Position numbers and translations under genes: made by a program
Origin: Limimaricola soesokkakensis
Lineage (GTDB): Bacteria; Pseudomonadota; Alphaproteobacteria; Rhodobacterales; Rhodobacteraceae
Assembly (NCBI RefSeq): GCF_900172345.1
Contig: NZ_FWFY01000002.1
Coordinates: 434,001-498,000, forward strand
Reading direction: 5' to 3'
DNA: 64,000 nt
The notes under the pieces: model-generated
Told to the model about the DNA's origin: nothing
The model's database searches: none
The model's input: the letters and a program-made list of their open reading frames with translations, nothing else
Shown here: positions 10,628 through 18,395 of the stretch, in pieces
How the letters are laid out: every line of letters begins with the position of its first letter
Position numbering within the stretch: position 1 is the first letter of the stretch

Positions 10628-11772
10628 CAGCGCCGCTCCAAGGTCTGGCGCACCAGTTCCATGGTCCGGTTGGTCGCCTCTGCGCCCTCGGTCGCCACGT
10701 CCCAGGCGGCGCGGGCCAGCATCGCCGCGCGGTCGGGCGCGAGCAGCGCCTCGACCGCCTGTCCGAGATCGGCGGGGCCGCGCACGATGCGGCAGGCCCC
10801 GGCGGCGGCCAGCCGGCCGAATCCTGGGGCATGCAGCGCCTGTCGCGGGCCGTGCAGCACCGCCGAGCCAAGCGCCGCGGGCTCCATCGGGTCGCGGCAG
10901 GGCAGGTCGGAGAGCGTTCCGCCCAGAAAGGTCATCGGTGCGAGTCGGTACCACAGCCCGATCTCGCCCGGCCCGTCGGCGACGTAGATCTCGGTCGCCT
11001 CGTCCGGTTCGTCGCCTTCCGCCCGCTCGGCCACGATGAAGCCCCGCGCGCGCAGGGCGCGGGCGATCGGCAGAGCGGCGGCCTCGCTTGCGGGGGCAAC
11101 GATCATCAGCAGCCGGTGCGCGCGCTTGCTGGCCTGACGTTGGGCCGCAGCGATGGCGTCGATCTCGGCCTCGACCCCACCCGCGACGAGCCAGACCGGC
11201 CGCGAGCCGATCGCGGCGGCGAGATCGGCCCGGTCGCGCTCGTAGCAATCGGGCAGCGGCCGCGTGGCGTCGAGGCGGCCGATGATCTCGATCCGTGTCG
11301 GCTCGACGCCGATGCGGCGCAGCCGTGCCGCGGCGGTGCCGTCGGCGGCGAGCAGCCGCTCGAACTGCTGGTAGGCCGCACGCTTCGTGCCAAGCCGCCA
11401 GCCGCCGCCCGCCACCGCGATCATTTCGGCCTCTGCATCGACCATTAGAGCGGGCAGCCCCGCCTTGGCGGTTTCGAACAGCACGGAGGGCTGCACCGGG
11501 CCACGCATCCAGACCAGAAGATCGGGCCGCCAGCGCATCAGGAAATCCTGCGTGGCAGAGCGGCTATCCGGCAACGGCGGCCATTGCAGCAGCTTGCGCG
11601 GCGCGTCGCGCAGCCGCGCCGGTGCCGTCAGCAGCAGCGTCAGCGGGTCGCGATCCTCGTCGAAGCGCCGGGCCAGCGCCGCGACCGCGGCGCTGCGTGC
11701 CGGGTCGGGGCAATGGACCCAGACCAGCGGTCCCTCGGGGCGCTTCGCGGGATCGGCGGGCGGCTGTCTCAG
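10627..11772 (-). CDS. waaA: 3-deoxy-D-manno-octulosonic acid (Kdo) transferase, probable CTG start
   Basis: Transfers Kdo to the lipid A precursor. The frame contains the family blocks [21 protein letters not shown], a glycosyltransferase-B C-terminal half with VAPASEA, and [19 protein letters not shown]. No ATG, GTG or TTG is found between the upstream stop and codon 11574 (TTG), yet the frame keeps family-like sequence further 5' ([15 protein letters not shown]). The most economical start is CTG at 11772, which overlaps the DUF4170 stop as CTGA and has GAGGAA upstream; this gives 381 residues. Starting at TTG 11574 would lose 66 residues. Function is confident, start is not. Confidence 0.8.
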   Translation of the reverse strand: MRQPPADPAKRPEGPLVWVHCPDPARSAAVAALARRFDEDRDPLTLLLTAPARLRDAPRKLLQWPPLPDSRSATQDFLMRWRPDLLVWMRGPVQPSVLFETAKAGLPALMVDAEAEMIAVAGGGWRLGTKRAAYQQFERLLAADGTAAARLRRIGVEPTRIEIIGRLDATRPLPDCYERDRADLAAAIGSRPVWLVAGGVEAEIDAIAAAQRQASKRAHRLLMIVAPASEAAALPIARALRARGFIVAERAEGDEPDEATEIYVADGPGEIGLWYRLAPMTFLGGTLSDLPCRDPMEPAALGSAVLHGPRQALHAPGFGRLAAAGACRIVRGPADLGQAVEALLAPDRAAMLARAAWDVATEGAEATNRTMELVRQTLERR

Positions 11773-12014
11773 TTGCCGAGTTCCTCGGTCGGCGAGGCGG
11801 CGGCCTCTTCGTCACGCAGCCGGTGGATATGCGCGATGAAGTAGCGCATGTGGGCGTTGTCGACGGTGCGCTGCGCCTCGCTCTTCCAAGCCGAATAGGC
11901 CGAGGCGTAATCGGGGAACATGCCGACGATGTGGATGTCGTCGGTGTTGCGGAACACGTTCTTCGAAGGATCGATCAGCTCGCCGCCGAAGACGAGATGC
12001 AGGCGCTGGGTCAT
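11769..12014 (-). CDS. DUF4170 family protein
   Basis: An 81-residue cytoplasmic protein of the alphaproteobacterial DUF4170 family, recognised by LVFGGELIDP, the segment DDIHIVGMFPDY and AYSAWKSEAQRTVDNAHMRY. It is consistently found beside waaA/lpxK in this group, and here lies between cysQ and waaA. Its stop overlaps the presumed waaA CTG start. The biochemical role is unknown; a link to LPS is suggested only by position. Confidence 0.85.
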   Translation of the reverse strand: MTQRLHLVFGGELIDPSKNVFRNTDDIHIVGMFPDYASAYSAWKSEAQRTVDNAHMRYFIAHIHRLRDEEAAASPTEELGN

Positions 12015-12079
12015 GGGAATCCTCGGGGTTGGGGCTTTCGCGGCAAATTACGCGTCGAAGGGCCCGGGTCAAGCCGGGG

Positions 12080-12883
12080 TCAAGTTGGAGGCGAGACGGG
12101 CGAAGCGGCGAGCAGCGGCAGCAGCACGTCGTGCAGCGCCCCGCCCGCCAGCACGCCGTCGCTCTGCGGATGCGGCTTGTTGAAGCCCAGCTCGGCGCCG
12201 CGCTGGTCGGTGGCGGTGCCGCCGGCCTCGCTCAGGATCAGACTGCCCGCGGCGATGTCCCATTCCCAGGTCGGGCGGATCGTCAGCATCGCGTCGAAGC
12301 GCGCCTCGGCCAGCAGGCACAGCCGCCAGGCCAGCGCCGAGCGGAACGCGCGTCGCAGGGGCGGCACCTCGCCGCCCAGCCAATGCTCGGGGCTCATGGC
12401 AAGGCGCGGGCCCAAGAGCGTGGCGCGGGCGGGGTCGGTCTCGGCGCTGGCGCGGATCGGCGCGCCGTTGAGAAAGGCGCCGCCGCCCAGCGTGGCGGTA
12501 TAGAGAAGATCGCGCTGCGGCAGCAGCACGCAGGCGCCGGTGATCCGGCCGTTCTCGGCCACCGCCAGCGAATGCGCCCAGTCGCGGCTGCCTTCGAGAT
12601 AGGCGCGGGTGCCGTCGATCGGATCGACGATGAAGATCCGCTCGGCCTGAAGCCGTTCAGGCGCGTCCGCCGTCTCCTCGGACAGCCAGCCATAATCGGG
12701 GCGCGCCGCACCGAGTCGTTCGCGCAGCATCGCGTCCACCGCCAGATCGGCCTCGCAGACCGGGCCGCCCTCATCGGGCTTGTCCCAGACCTGCGGCGCG
12801 CGAAAGCCGCAGGCGATGACCGCCGCCTCGCGCGCCGCCGCGACCAGCAGCGCCAGATCGTCGCTTGGATCAGTCGCCGGCAA
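12080..12883 (-). CDS. cysQ: Inositol-monophosphatase-family phosphatase, CysQ-like
   Basis: A metal-dependent phosphatase of 267 residues with the three family motifs: WLSEET, DPIDGTRAYLEG and the C-terminal WEWDIAAGSLILSEAGG. The WLSEET variant and the RAYLEG continuation fit 3'(2'),5'-bisphosphate nucleotidase (removal of PAP from sulfur assimilation) better than inositol phosphatase, but substrate cannot be settled from sequence. It overlaps the 3' end of pmbA by 14 bases and precedes DUF4170 by 65. Confidence 0.85.
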   Translation of the reverse strand: MPATDPSDDLALLVAAAREAAVIACGFRAPQVWDKPDEGGPVCEADLAVDAMLRERLGAARPDYGWLSEETADAPERLQAERIFIVDPIDGTRAYLEGSRDWAHSLAVAENGRITGACVLLPQRDLLYTATLGGGAFLNGAPIRASAETDPARATLLGPRLAMSPEHWLGGEVPPLRRAFRSALAWRLCLLAEARFDAMLTIRPTWEWDIAAGSLILSEAGGTATDQRGAELGFNKPHPQSDGVLAGGALHDVLLPLLAASPVSPPT

Positions 12884-14216
12884 GGGTCATTCCATCTACG
12901 AGCAGGGAGGGCACGACGCGGCTCAGATGCTGGCGCGCGTCGTTGGCGGGCAACAGGGTCATCAGCATCTCGCGCAGGTTGCCCGCGATGGTGCATTCAT
13001 TGACCGGGTGGACGATCTCGCCCTTCTCGACCCAGAAGCCAGAAGCGCCGCGCGAGTAGTCGCCGGTGTTGGGATTGATGGTCGAGCCGATCATCGAGGT
13101 GACCAGAAGACCGGTGCCCATCTGCGCGATCAGATCGGCGCGCGTGGCGCTGCCCTCGGTCAGCCGGACATTGGTGACGGCGGGGGAGGGCGGCGCCGAG
13201 GTGCCGCGCGCGGCGTTGCCGGTGCTTTCCAGCCCCAGCTTGCGCGCGGTGGCGAGGTCGAGCACCCAGCCGGTGAGCACCCCGTCATCGATCAACGCAC
13301 GCTCGGCGGTGGGCAGCCCCTCGCCGTCGAACAACCGCGAGCCGGAGGCCCGCGGGCGGTGTGGCTCCTCGATCACCGAGAGCCCCTTGGGCAGGACCTG
13401 CGACCCGTCGCGGCCCAGAAGCCAGCTTGATCCGCGGGCGATCGCCCCGCCATTGGCGGCGGCCAGCAGATGGCCGATCAGCGAGGAGGAGATGCGCTCG
13501 TCGAACAGAACCGGGTATTTCCCTGTGCGCGGGCGGCGCGGGTTCTGCCGGGCGGCGGCGCGTTCCCCGGCGGTGCGGCCGATCTCCTCGGCGCTGCGCA
13601 GCTCGGACTGGAAGATGCGGCTGTCGCCATCATAGTCGCGCTCCATGCCGGTGCCGCTGCCCGACACCGCGACACAGGAGATCGCGCGGTCCGAGCGCTC
13701 GTAGCCGCCTGAAAAGCCGTTGGTGGCGGCGAGATGGATCCGGCGATGACCATAGCCGGCGCTGGCGCCCTGCACCTGCGTCACCCCCTCGACGCCGCGC
13801 GCCGCCGCCTCGGCGCGGCGCGCATCCTCCTCGAGCGCGGCCGGGTCCGGCTCGGGCGCGGGGTCGTACATCTCGAGTCGCGACGAATCGGTGTCGCGGG
13901 CCAGCTGCGACGGATCGGCGAGCCCGGCATGCGGGTCCTCGGGCGCCTCGCGCGCCATGGCGACGGCGCGTTCGGCCATGGTCTCGATCGTGGCGTCGCG
14001 CGCATCCGACGAGGAGACCACCGCCTGCCGACGCCCGATCAGCACCCGCAGGCCGATATCGACCCCCTCGGCGCGCTCGGCCTGCTCCAGCCAGCCTTCG
14101 CGCACGTCGATCGACACCGAGGTGCCGTCCACCGCGACCGCGTCGGCGGCCTCCGCCCCGGCGCGGCGGGCGGCGGCGAGCATCCTGTCGGTCAGGTCGG
14201 CGAGCGAGACGGTCAT
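12870..14216 (-). CDS. pmbA: TldD/PmbA family metalloprotease subunit (PmbA/TldE)
   Basis: A 448-residue protein of the TldD/TldE family. In E. coli, TldD-TldE form a heterodimeric protease that degrades unfolded peptides and matures microcin B17; TldE (PmbA) lacks the metal site. Seen here: the N-terminal domain with GTSVSIDVREGWLEQAERAE, then GLRVLIGRR, and the C-terminal GTGLLVTSMIGSTINPNTGDYSRGASGFWVEKGEI block typical of PmbA in its two halves. The HExxxH motif of TldD is absent. The ATG at 14216 has AGGA upstream. First gene of the string leading to lpxK. Confidence 0.92.
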   Translation of the reverse strand: MTVSLADLTDRMLAAARRAGAEAADAVAVDGTSVSIDVREGWLEQAERAEGVDIGLRVLIGRRQAVVSSSDARDATIETMAERAVAMAREAPEDPHAGLADPSQLARDTDSSRLEMYDPAPEPDPAALEEDARRAEAAARGVEGVTQVQGASAGYGHRRIHLAATNGFSGGYERSDRAISCVAVSGSGTGMERDYDGDSRIFQSELRSAEEIGRTAGERAAARQNPRRPRTGKYPVLFDERISSSLIGHLLAAANGGAIARGSSWLLGRDGSQVLPKGLSVIEEPHRPRASGSRLFDGEGLPTAERALIDDGVLTGWVLDLATARKLGLESTGNAARGTSAPPSPAVTNVRLTEGSATRADLIAQMGTGLLVTSMIGSTINPNTGDYSRGASGFWVEKGEIVHPVNECTIAGNLREMLMTLLPANDARQHLSRVVPSLLVDGMTLAGD

Positions 14217-14295
14217 GGCGCATCCTTTCGGGCTGTCGCCCGACCATCTAGCGCGCCCGCGCCGCGCTGGAAAGCGAGGCCGCGGGCGGTGCGCC

Positions 14296-15807
14296 TCACT
14301 TGATCCGCTGGCCGTTGGCGATGACGTGGCCCTCGGCGTTGAACTCAATCTCCGAGCGCAGCTCGTCATTGCCGATCGGGGTGGTGAACAGCCCCAGCAT
14401 CATCCGCGCGCCCATCAGCTGCTCGGCCGGGATCACGCCCAGCGTCGAGAGGTTCTCGATCAGCGCGTTCAGACCGGCGATCTTCAGCTCGATCCTGCCC
14501 TCGGGACGGGGAAAGCCCTCGAAGGTTTCGAAATCCTCGTTGTCGAATGTGAAGGCGCCGTCGCCCAGAAGTTCGGCACCGGCGAGACGCAGCACCAGCC
14601 GGTCCAGCATCAGGCTCTCGATTTCGGGCGCGGCCTCGGCCATCGCAGCCTCCTCGCCCACCGCCTCGGCGGTGTCGGGATCGGTGAGATCCTGCGGCAG
14701 ACGGGCGGTGCCCGACAGTTCGGCGATCAGCGTTGCGGGCTCGCGCGGCAGCACCGCGGCGGGATCGAACAGCGTCCAGACCGGGTCGCCGAGCGTCAGG
14801 CTGTCGAGCGTGACCCGGGCCGAGAAATCCTGCGCCGCCTCGCCCGCCGCCAGCGGCGCGTCGAGGCCGAAGCCGTATTCGCCGACCCCGATCTCGACAG
14901 GGAAGGGCAGCGGCCCGGTGAGCCGCAGGTCGAGCCCCTTGGTCGATGAGGCATAGGCGACGCGGGCCGGGTCGAGCGCCAGTTCGACGGCGCTCGAGAC
15001 GGTGCGCGCGGTGCCGGCGGCGCGCCCCTCGGGCCCTTCGCCCTCGAATTCCACCAGCGCCGGGCCGGTGGCGTAGTCGAAGCCGAGCGCGAAGCCCTCG
15101 GGCAGCGCTTCGGCGTCCTCCATGCCTTCGGGAAGCGCCAGCGCACCGGACAGGGCGATCTCGGCGACGCTGCCATCGATCGAGACGGTGCCACCTTCCT
15201 CGCGGTCCTCGCCCTCGATCGACAGTTCGAGCGTCTCGGCGGCGATGTCGTAATCGGTGCGGCGCAGCCCCTCCGGGCCGGTCTCGGACAGGTAGCTGCC
15301 GCGCAGGACGTTGAGCGCGAGCGTTGCCTCGGCCGGCATCTGCACCCCGTCCTCGCGCAACGCCTCGAGCACCAGCGCGTAGCGTCGTGCGGCATAGTCG
15401 TAGCGCATCGCGCCGGGATCGCCGCTGACCGTCACCTCGAGCCCGTCCTGCCGCACCCCGAGGTCGATCTCGGTCTCGACGCCGTCCTCGTCGGTGCCGG
15501 TGATGACGACCGGGTAGCTGTCGGGCAGCGACACCGCGACGGTGCCGTCGCCGGCCTCGGTGAAGGTAATCTCGGCCACCCGCGCCACCAGCTCGCCATC
15601 CTCGCCCTGCATGGTCAGCACGAGGTCGGTAACGGTCAGGCCGTCGGCGGAGCGGGTCTCGGCGCCGGTCTCGATCCGGGTATCGCCCAGCCGGGCCGCG
15701 CCCTCCTGCCAGTCCTGCCAGACCTGCTCGGCGGTGACCTCGGCCTGTGCGGCGCCGGCCAACAGGATCAGCGCGCCGATCGGCGCGGTTTTGGACAATG
15801 CGGCCAT
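14296..15807 (-). CDS. DUF2125-family exported protein
   Basis: A 503-residue acidic exported protein. The signal peptide (MAALSKTAPIGALILLAGAAQA) is followed by VTAEQVWQDWQEGA. The rest is rich in short beta-type segments separated by Glu/Asp/Gly turns, and the C-terminal 70 residues contain ELKIAGLNALIENLSTLG and a final NAEGHVIANGQRIK, typical of DUF2125. The domain is common in alphaproteobacteria and has no assigned function; its repeated beta pattern recalls AsmA-like lipid-transfer or envelope proteins, but that is speculation. The ATG at 15807 has GAGGAGGG ahead of it. Divergent from the SDR gene. Confidence 0.8.
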   Translation of the reverse strand: MAALSKTAPIGALILLAGAAQAEVTAEQVWQDWQEGAARLGDTRIETGAETRSADGLTVTDLVLTMQGEDGELVARVAEITFTEAGDGTVAVSLPDSYPVVITGTDEDGVETEIDLGVRQDGLEVTVSGDPGAMRYDYAARRYALVLEALREDGVQMPAEATLALNVLRGSYLSETGPEGLRRTDYDIAAETLELSIEGEDREEGGTVSIDGSVAEIALSGALALPEGMEDAEALPEGFALGFDYATGPALVEFEGEGPEGRAAGTARTVSSAVELALDPARVAYASSTKGLDLRLTGPLPFPVEIGVGEYGFGLDAPLAAGEAAQDFSARVTLDSLTLGDPVWTLFDPAAVLPREPATLIAELSGTARLPQDLTDPDTAEAVGEEAAMAEAAPEIESLMLDRLVLRLAGAELLGDGAFTFDNEDFETFEGFPRPEGRIELKIAGLNALIENLSTLGVIPAEQLMGARMMLGLFTTPIGNDELRSEIEFNAEGHVIANGQRIK

Positions 15808-15931
15808 GTCGGGCCCTCCTCGCAATCGCAGTTCCACGGGCCGGGCCCGTCGCGCCGGTGACCGGGGCGTCTGGACCGGAGACTAGGCCCCCGTTACGCT
15901 GGACGAAAGGTCAAAGCGCGGGGAGGGTGCG

Positions 15932-16675
15932 ATGCAGGGGAAGACGGTACTGATCACCGGGGCCAGCCGCGGCATCGGAGCCGCCGCCGCGCGCGCCTTC
16001 GCCGGGGCCGGGGCCCGCGTCGCGCTGCTCGCGCGCAGCGCCGAGGCGCTCTCGGACATCGCCAAGGAGCTGGGCGAGGCCGGTCTCGCCATTCCTTGCG
16101 ACGTCAGCCGCTACTGGGAGGTCGAGGCGGCGGTCGAGGCCTGCGTCAAGGAATTCGGCCGGCTCGACGTGATGGTCAACAACGCGGGCGCGATCGAGCC
16201 GATCGGCGCCATGGGCGGGCTCGACCCCGAGGCCTGGGGCAAGGTGATCGACATCAACCTCAAGGGCGTCTTCAACGGCATGCGCGCGGCGCTGCCGGTG
16301 ATGCTCGAGCAGGGCGGCGGCACGATCATCACCGTTTCGTCGGGCGCCGCGCACAACGCGGTCGAGGGCTGGTCCGCCTATTGCGCGTCCAAGGCCGGGG
16401 CGGCGATGCTGACCCGCTCGCTCGATCTCGAGTATCGCGGCCGCGGCATTCGCGCCATGGGGCTGAGCCCGGGCACCGTCGCCACGCAGATGCAGCGCGA
16501 GATCAAGGCATCGGGCATCAACGCGGTGAGCCGGCTCGACTGGTCGGTGCACATCCCGCCGGAATGGCCGGCCAAAGCGCTGGTCTGGATGTGCTCCGAC
16601 AAGGCGCAGGATCAGGTCGGTCAGGAGGTGTCGCTGCGCGACGAGGAAATCCGCCGACGCATCGGGCTGCGCTGA
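15932..16675 (+). CDS. SDR-family NAD(P)-dependent oxidoreductase
   Basis: A short-chain dehydrogenase of 247 residues. The cofactor glycine motif TGASRGIG is at 9-16 and NNAG near 88. The catalytic Ser is in TVSSGAA and the catalytic pair in YCASK. A classical SDR, probably tetrameric and cytoplasmic. The loop VSRYWEVEAAVEAC and the end VSLRDEEIRRRIGLR do not point to a single substrate. GGGAGG lies shortly before the ATG. It ends seven bases from the convergent HNH gene. Confidence 0.9.
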   Translation: MQGKTVLITGASRGIGAAAARAFAGAGARVALLARSAEALSDIAKELGEAGLAIPCDVSRYWEVEAAVEACVKEFGRLDVMVNNAGAIEPIGAMGGLDPEAWGKVIDINLKGVFNGMRAALPVMLEQGGGTIITVSSGAAHNAVEGWSAYCASKAGAAMLTRSLDLEYRGRGIRAMGLSPGTVATQMQREIKASGINAVSRLDWSVHIPPEWPAKALVWMCSDKAQDQVGQEVSLRDEEIRRRIGLR

Positions 16676-16681
16676 GAGGGC

Positions 16682-17029
16682 TCAGCGGCCGCGGCGCTTG
16701 CCCGACACCTTCGAGGAAAAGCTCGGCGGCCGCTTCGACACCCATGCGATGAACTTCTCCAGCCGGGGATGCGCGCGCAACCGCTCCGGCGTGTTGTAGT
16801 CGCGCGCCAGCTCTGCCTCGCTCAGCGTCGCATGGATCTCCTTGTGGCAGATGTGGTGCAGCAGCACCTGCGGCCCATGCGTGCCGCCCTTGAGTTTCGG
16901 CACGAGGTGATGCGCGCTTTGTGGCACGCCGGGCGGGATCGGCCGCTGGCACAGCGCGCAGAGCGGATCGGCGTGCGGTGTGGCGACGGACAGGGCCTCG
17001 GTCTGGCGTTTCTCGCGGCGGCTTGGCAT
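16682..17029 (-). CDS. HNH endonuclease-like protein
   Basis: A 115-residue basic protein with a compact HNH fold: zinc-type CALCQRPIP near the N terminus, then SAHHLVPKLKGG (the H of HNH), and LHHICHKEIHATL. The C-terminal tail is Lys/Arg-rich. Such single-domain HNH proteins are widespread in Rhodobacteraceae and most have no known target; they are not necessarily selfish or restriction enzymes. The start at 17029 (MPSRREKRQ) excludes a Pro/Arg-rich 5' extension that lies over the flavoprotein start region. No ribosome site is obvious. Confidence 0.8.
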   Translation of the reverse strand: MPSRREKRQTEALSVATPHADPLCALCQRPIPPGVPQSAHHLVPKLKGGTHGPQVLLHHICHKEIHATLSEAELARDYNTPERLRAHPRLEKFIAWVSKRPPSFSSKVSGKRRGR

Positions 17030-17122
17030 GGGGGAAAAGATGGGGCGCGGCGATGGCGTCCTCAAGCGCGGCCTCGGGCCGCAGGTGCGAAGGCGGTCCC
17101 CGGGGCCGCGGGGAGGCATGGC

Positions 17123-18307
17123 GTGCGGGCATTGGTGATCGGCGGCGGACCGGCGGGGCTGATGGCGGCCGAGGAGCTGGCGAGCGCGGGTCTCCGGGTG
17201 CTGCTCGCCGAGCAGATGCCGACCATGGGACGCAAGCTGCTGATGGCCGGCAAGTCCGGGCTCAACATGACGAAGGAGGAGCCGCGCGAGGCGTTCGACG
17301 CGGCCTATGGCGCGATGCCCGGGCCGTTGAGGGCGGCGCTAGCCGGCTTTGGTCCCGATGCGGTGCAAGCTTGGGCGCGCGGGCTCGGGCAGGAGGTCTT
17401 CACCGGTTCGACGGGCCGCGTCTTTCCCACCGTGATGAAGGCCTCGCCGCTGCTGCGGGCCTGGCTAGCTCGGCTGGCCGGGGCCGGGGTGGAGCTGCGC
17501 ACCCGCTGGCGCTTCGTCGGCTGGGAGGAAGGCGGGGCCGCGTTCGAGACCCCGGAGGGGCGGCAGGTCGCTCAAGCCGATGTCACGGTGCTGGCGCTGG
17601 GCGGGGCAAGCTGGTCGCGGCTGGGCTCCGACGGGGCCTGGGCCACCTTGTTGCCGAACCATGTCGCGCCGTTCCGCCCGGCGAACATGGGCTTCGGCAT
17701 TGATTGGTCGGCGCATATGCACCCGCATTTCGGCGCACCGGTCAAGCCGGTGGCGCTGATCGCCGGGGCGCGCCGGGTGCGGGGCGAATGCGTGATCTCG
17801 GCGCGCGGGCTCGAGGGCGGCGGCCTCTATGCGGTCTCGGCCGATCTGCGCGACGGTGCGGCGCTGGCGCTCGACCTGCTGCCGGATCTCGACACCGACG
17901 CGGTAGCGCGAAAACTGGCACGTCCGCGCGGCAAGGCGAGCCTCGGCAACCACCTGCGCAAGGCGCTGAAGCTCGACCCGGTACGGCTGGCACTGCTGCA
18001 GGAATTCGCGCGGCCGCTGCCGAACGACCCCCAGACATTGGCGGCGCTGATCAAGGCGCTTCCGGTGCCGATCATTGGGCCGCACCCGCTCGACGAGGCG
18101 ATCTCGACCGCGGGCGGGCTGCGTTTCGACGCGCTCGATGCGGGCCTCATGCTGCGCGACCGGCCTGGCGTTTTCGCCGCGGGCGAGATGCTCGACTGGG
18201 AAGCGCCGACGGGCGGATACCTGCTCACCGCCTGTCTGGCCACCGGACGCCATGCCGGGCGCGCGGCGGCGGCCTGGGCCGGGGCGGGACCCCGCGCCGA
18301 GGGCTGA
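17123..18307 (+). CDS. FAD-dependent oxidoreductase of the TIGR03862/BaiN-like family
   Basis: A 394-residue flavoprotein. The Rossmann motif GGGPAGLMAAEELASAG is at the very N terminus (residues 7-23), followed by MGRKLLMAGKSGLNMTKEE, a hallmark of the HI0933/YhiN/BaiN group. It ends with GEMLDWEAPTGGYLLTACL, the second FAD-binding block. The start is GTG at 17123 with GGGAGG six bases upstream; an ATG at 17118 is out of frame. Substrate is unknown; related proteins have been called putative NAD(P)-dependent flavoprotein dehydrogenases. Confidence 0.88.
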   Translation: MRALVIGGGPAGLMAAEELASAGLRVLLAEQMPTMGRKLLMAGKSGLNMTKEEPREAFDAAYGAMPGPLRAALAGFGPDAVQAWARGLGQEVFTGSTGRVFPTVMKASPLLRAWLARLAGAGVELRTRWRFVGWEEGGAAFETPEGRQVAQADVTVLALGGASWSRLGSDGAWATLLPNHVAPFRPANMGFGIDWSAHMHPHFGAPVKPVALIAGARRVRGECVISARGLEGGGLYAVSADLRDGAALALDLLPDLDTDAVARKLARPRGKASLGNHLRKALKLDPVRLALLQEFARPLPNDPQTLAALIKALPVPIIGPHPLDEAISTAGGLRFDALDAGLMLRDRPGVFAAGEMLDWEAPTGGYLLTACLATGRHAGRAAAAWAGAGPRAEG

Positions 18308-18395
18308 GGCGCGGCTGCGCGCCCGGTCGGCCCGGCTTTCAATTGCACCGAGGCGCGGCTAGGGTGCGGCGAGCGAGCAGGGAGTGCAGCACGAC

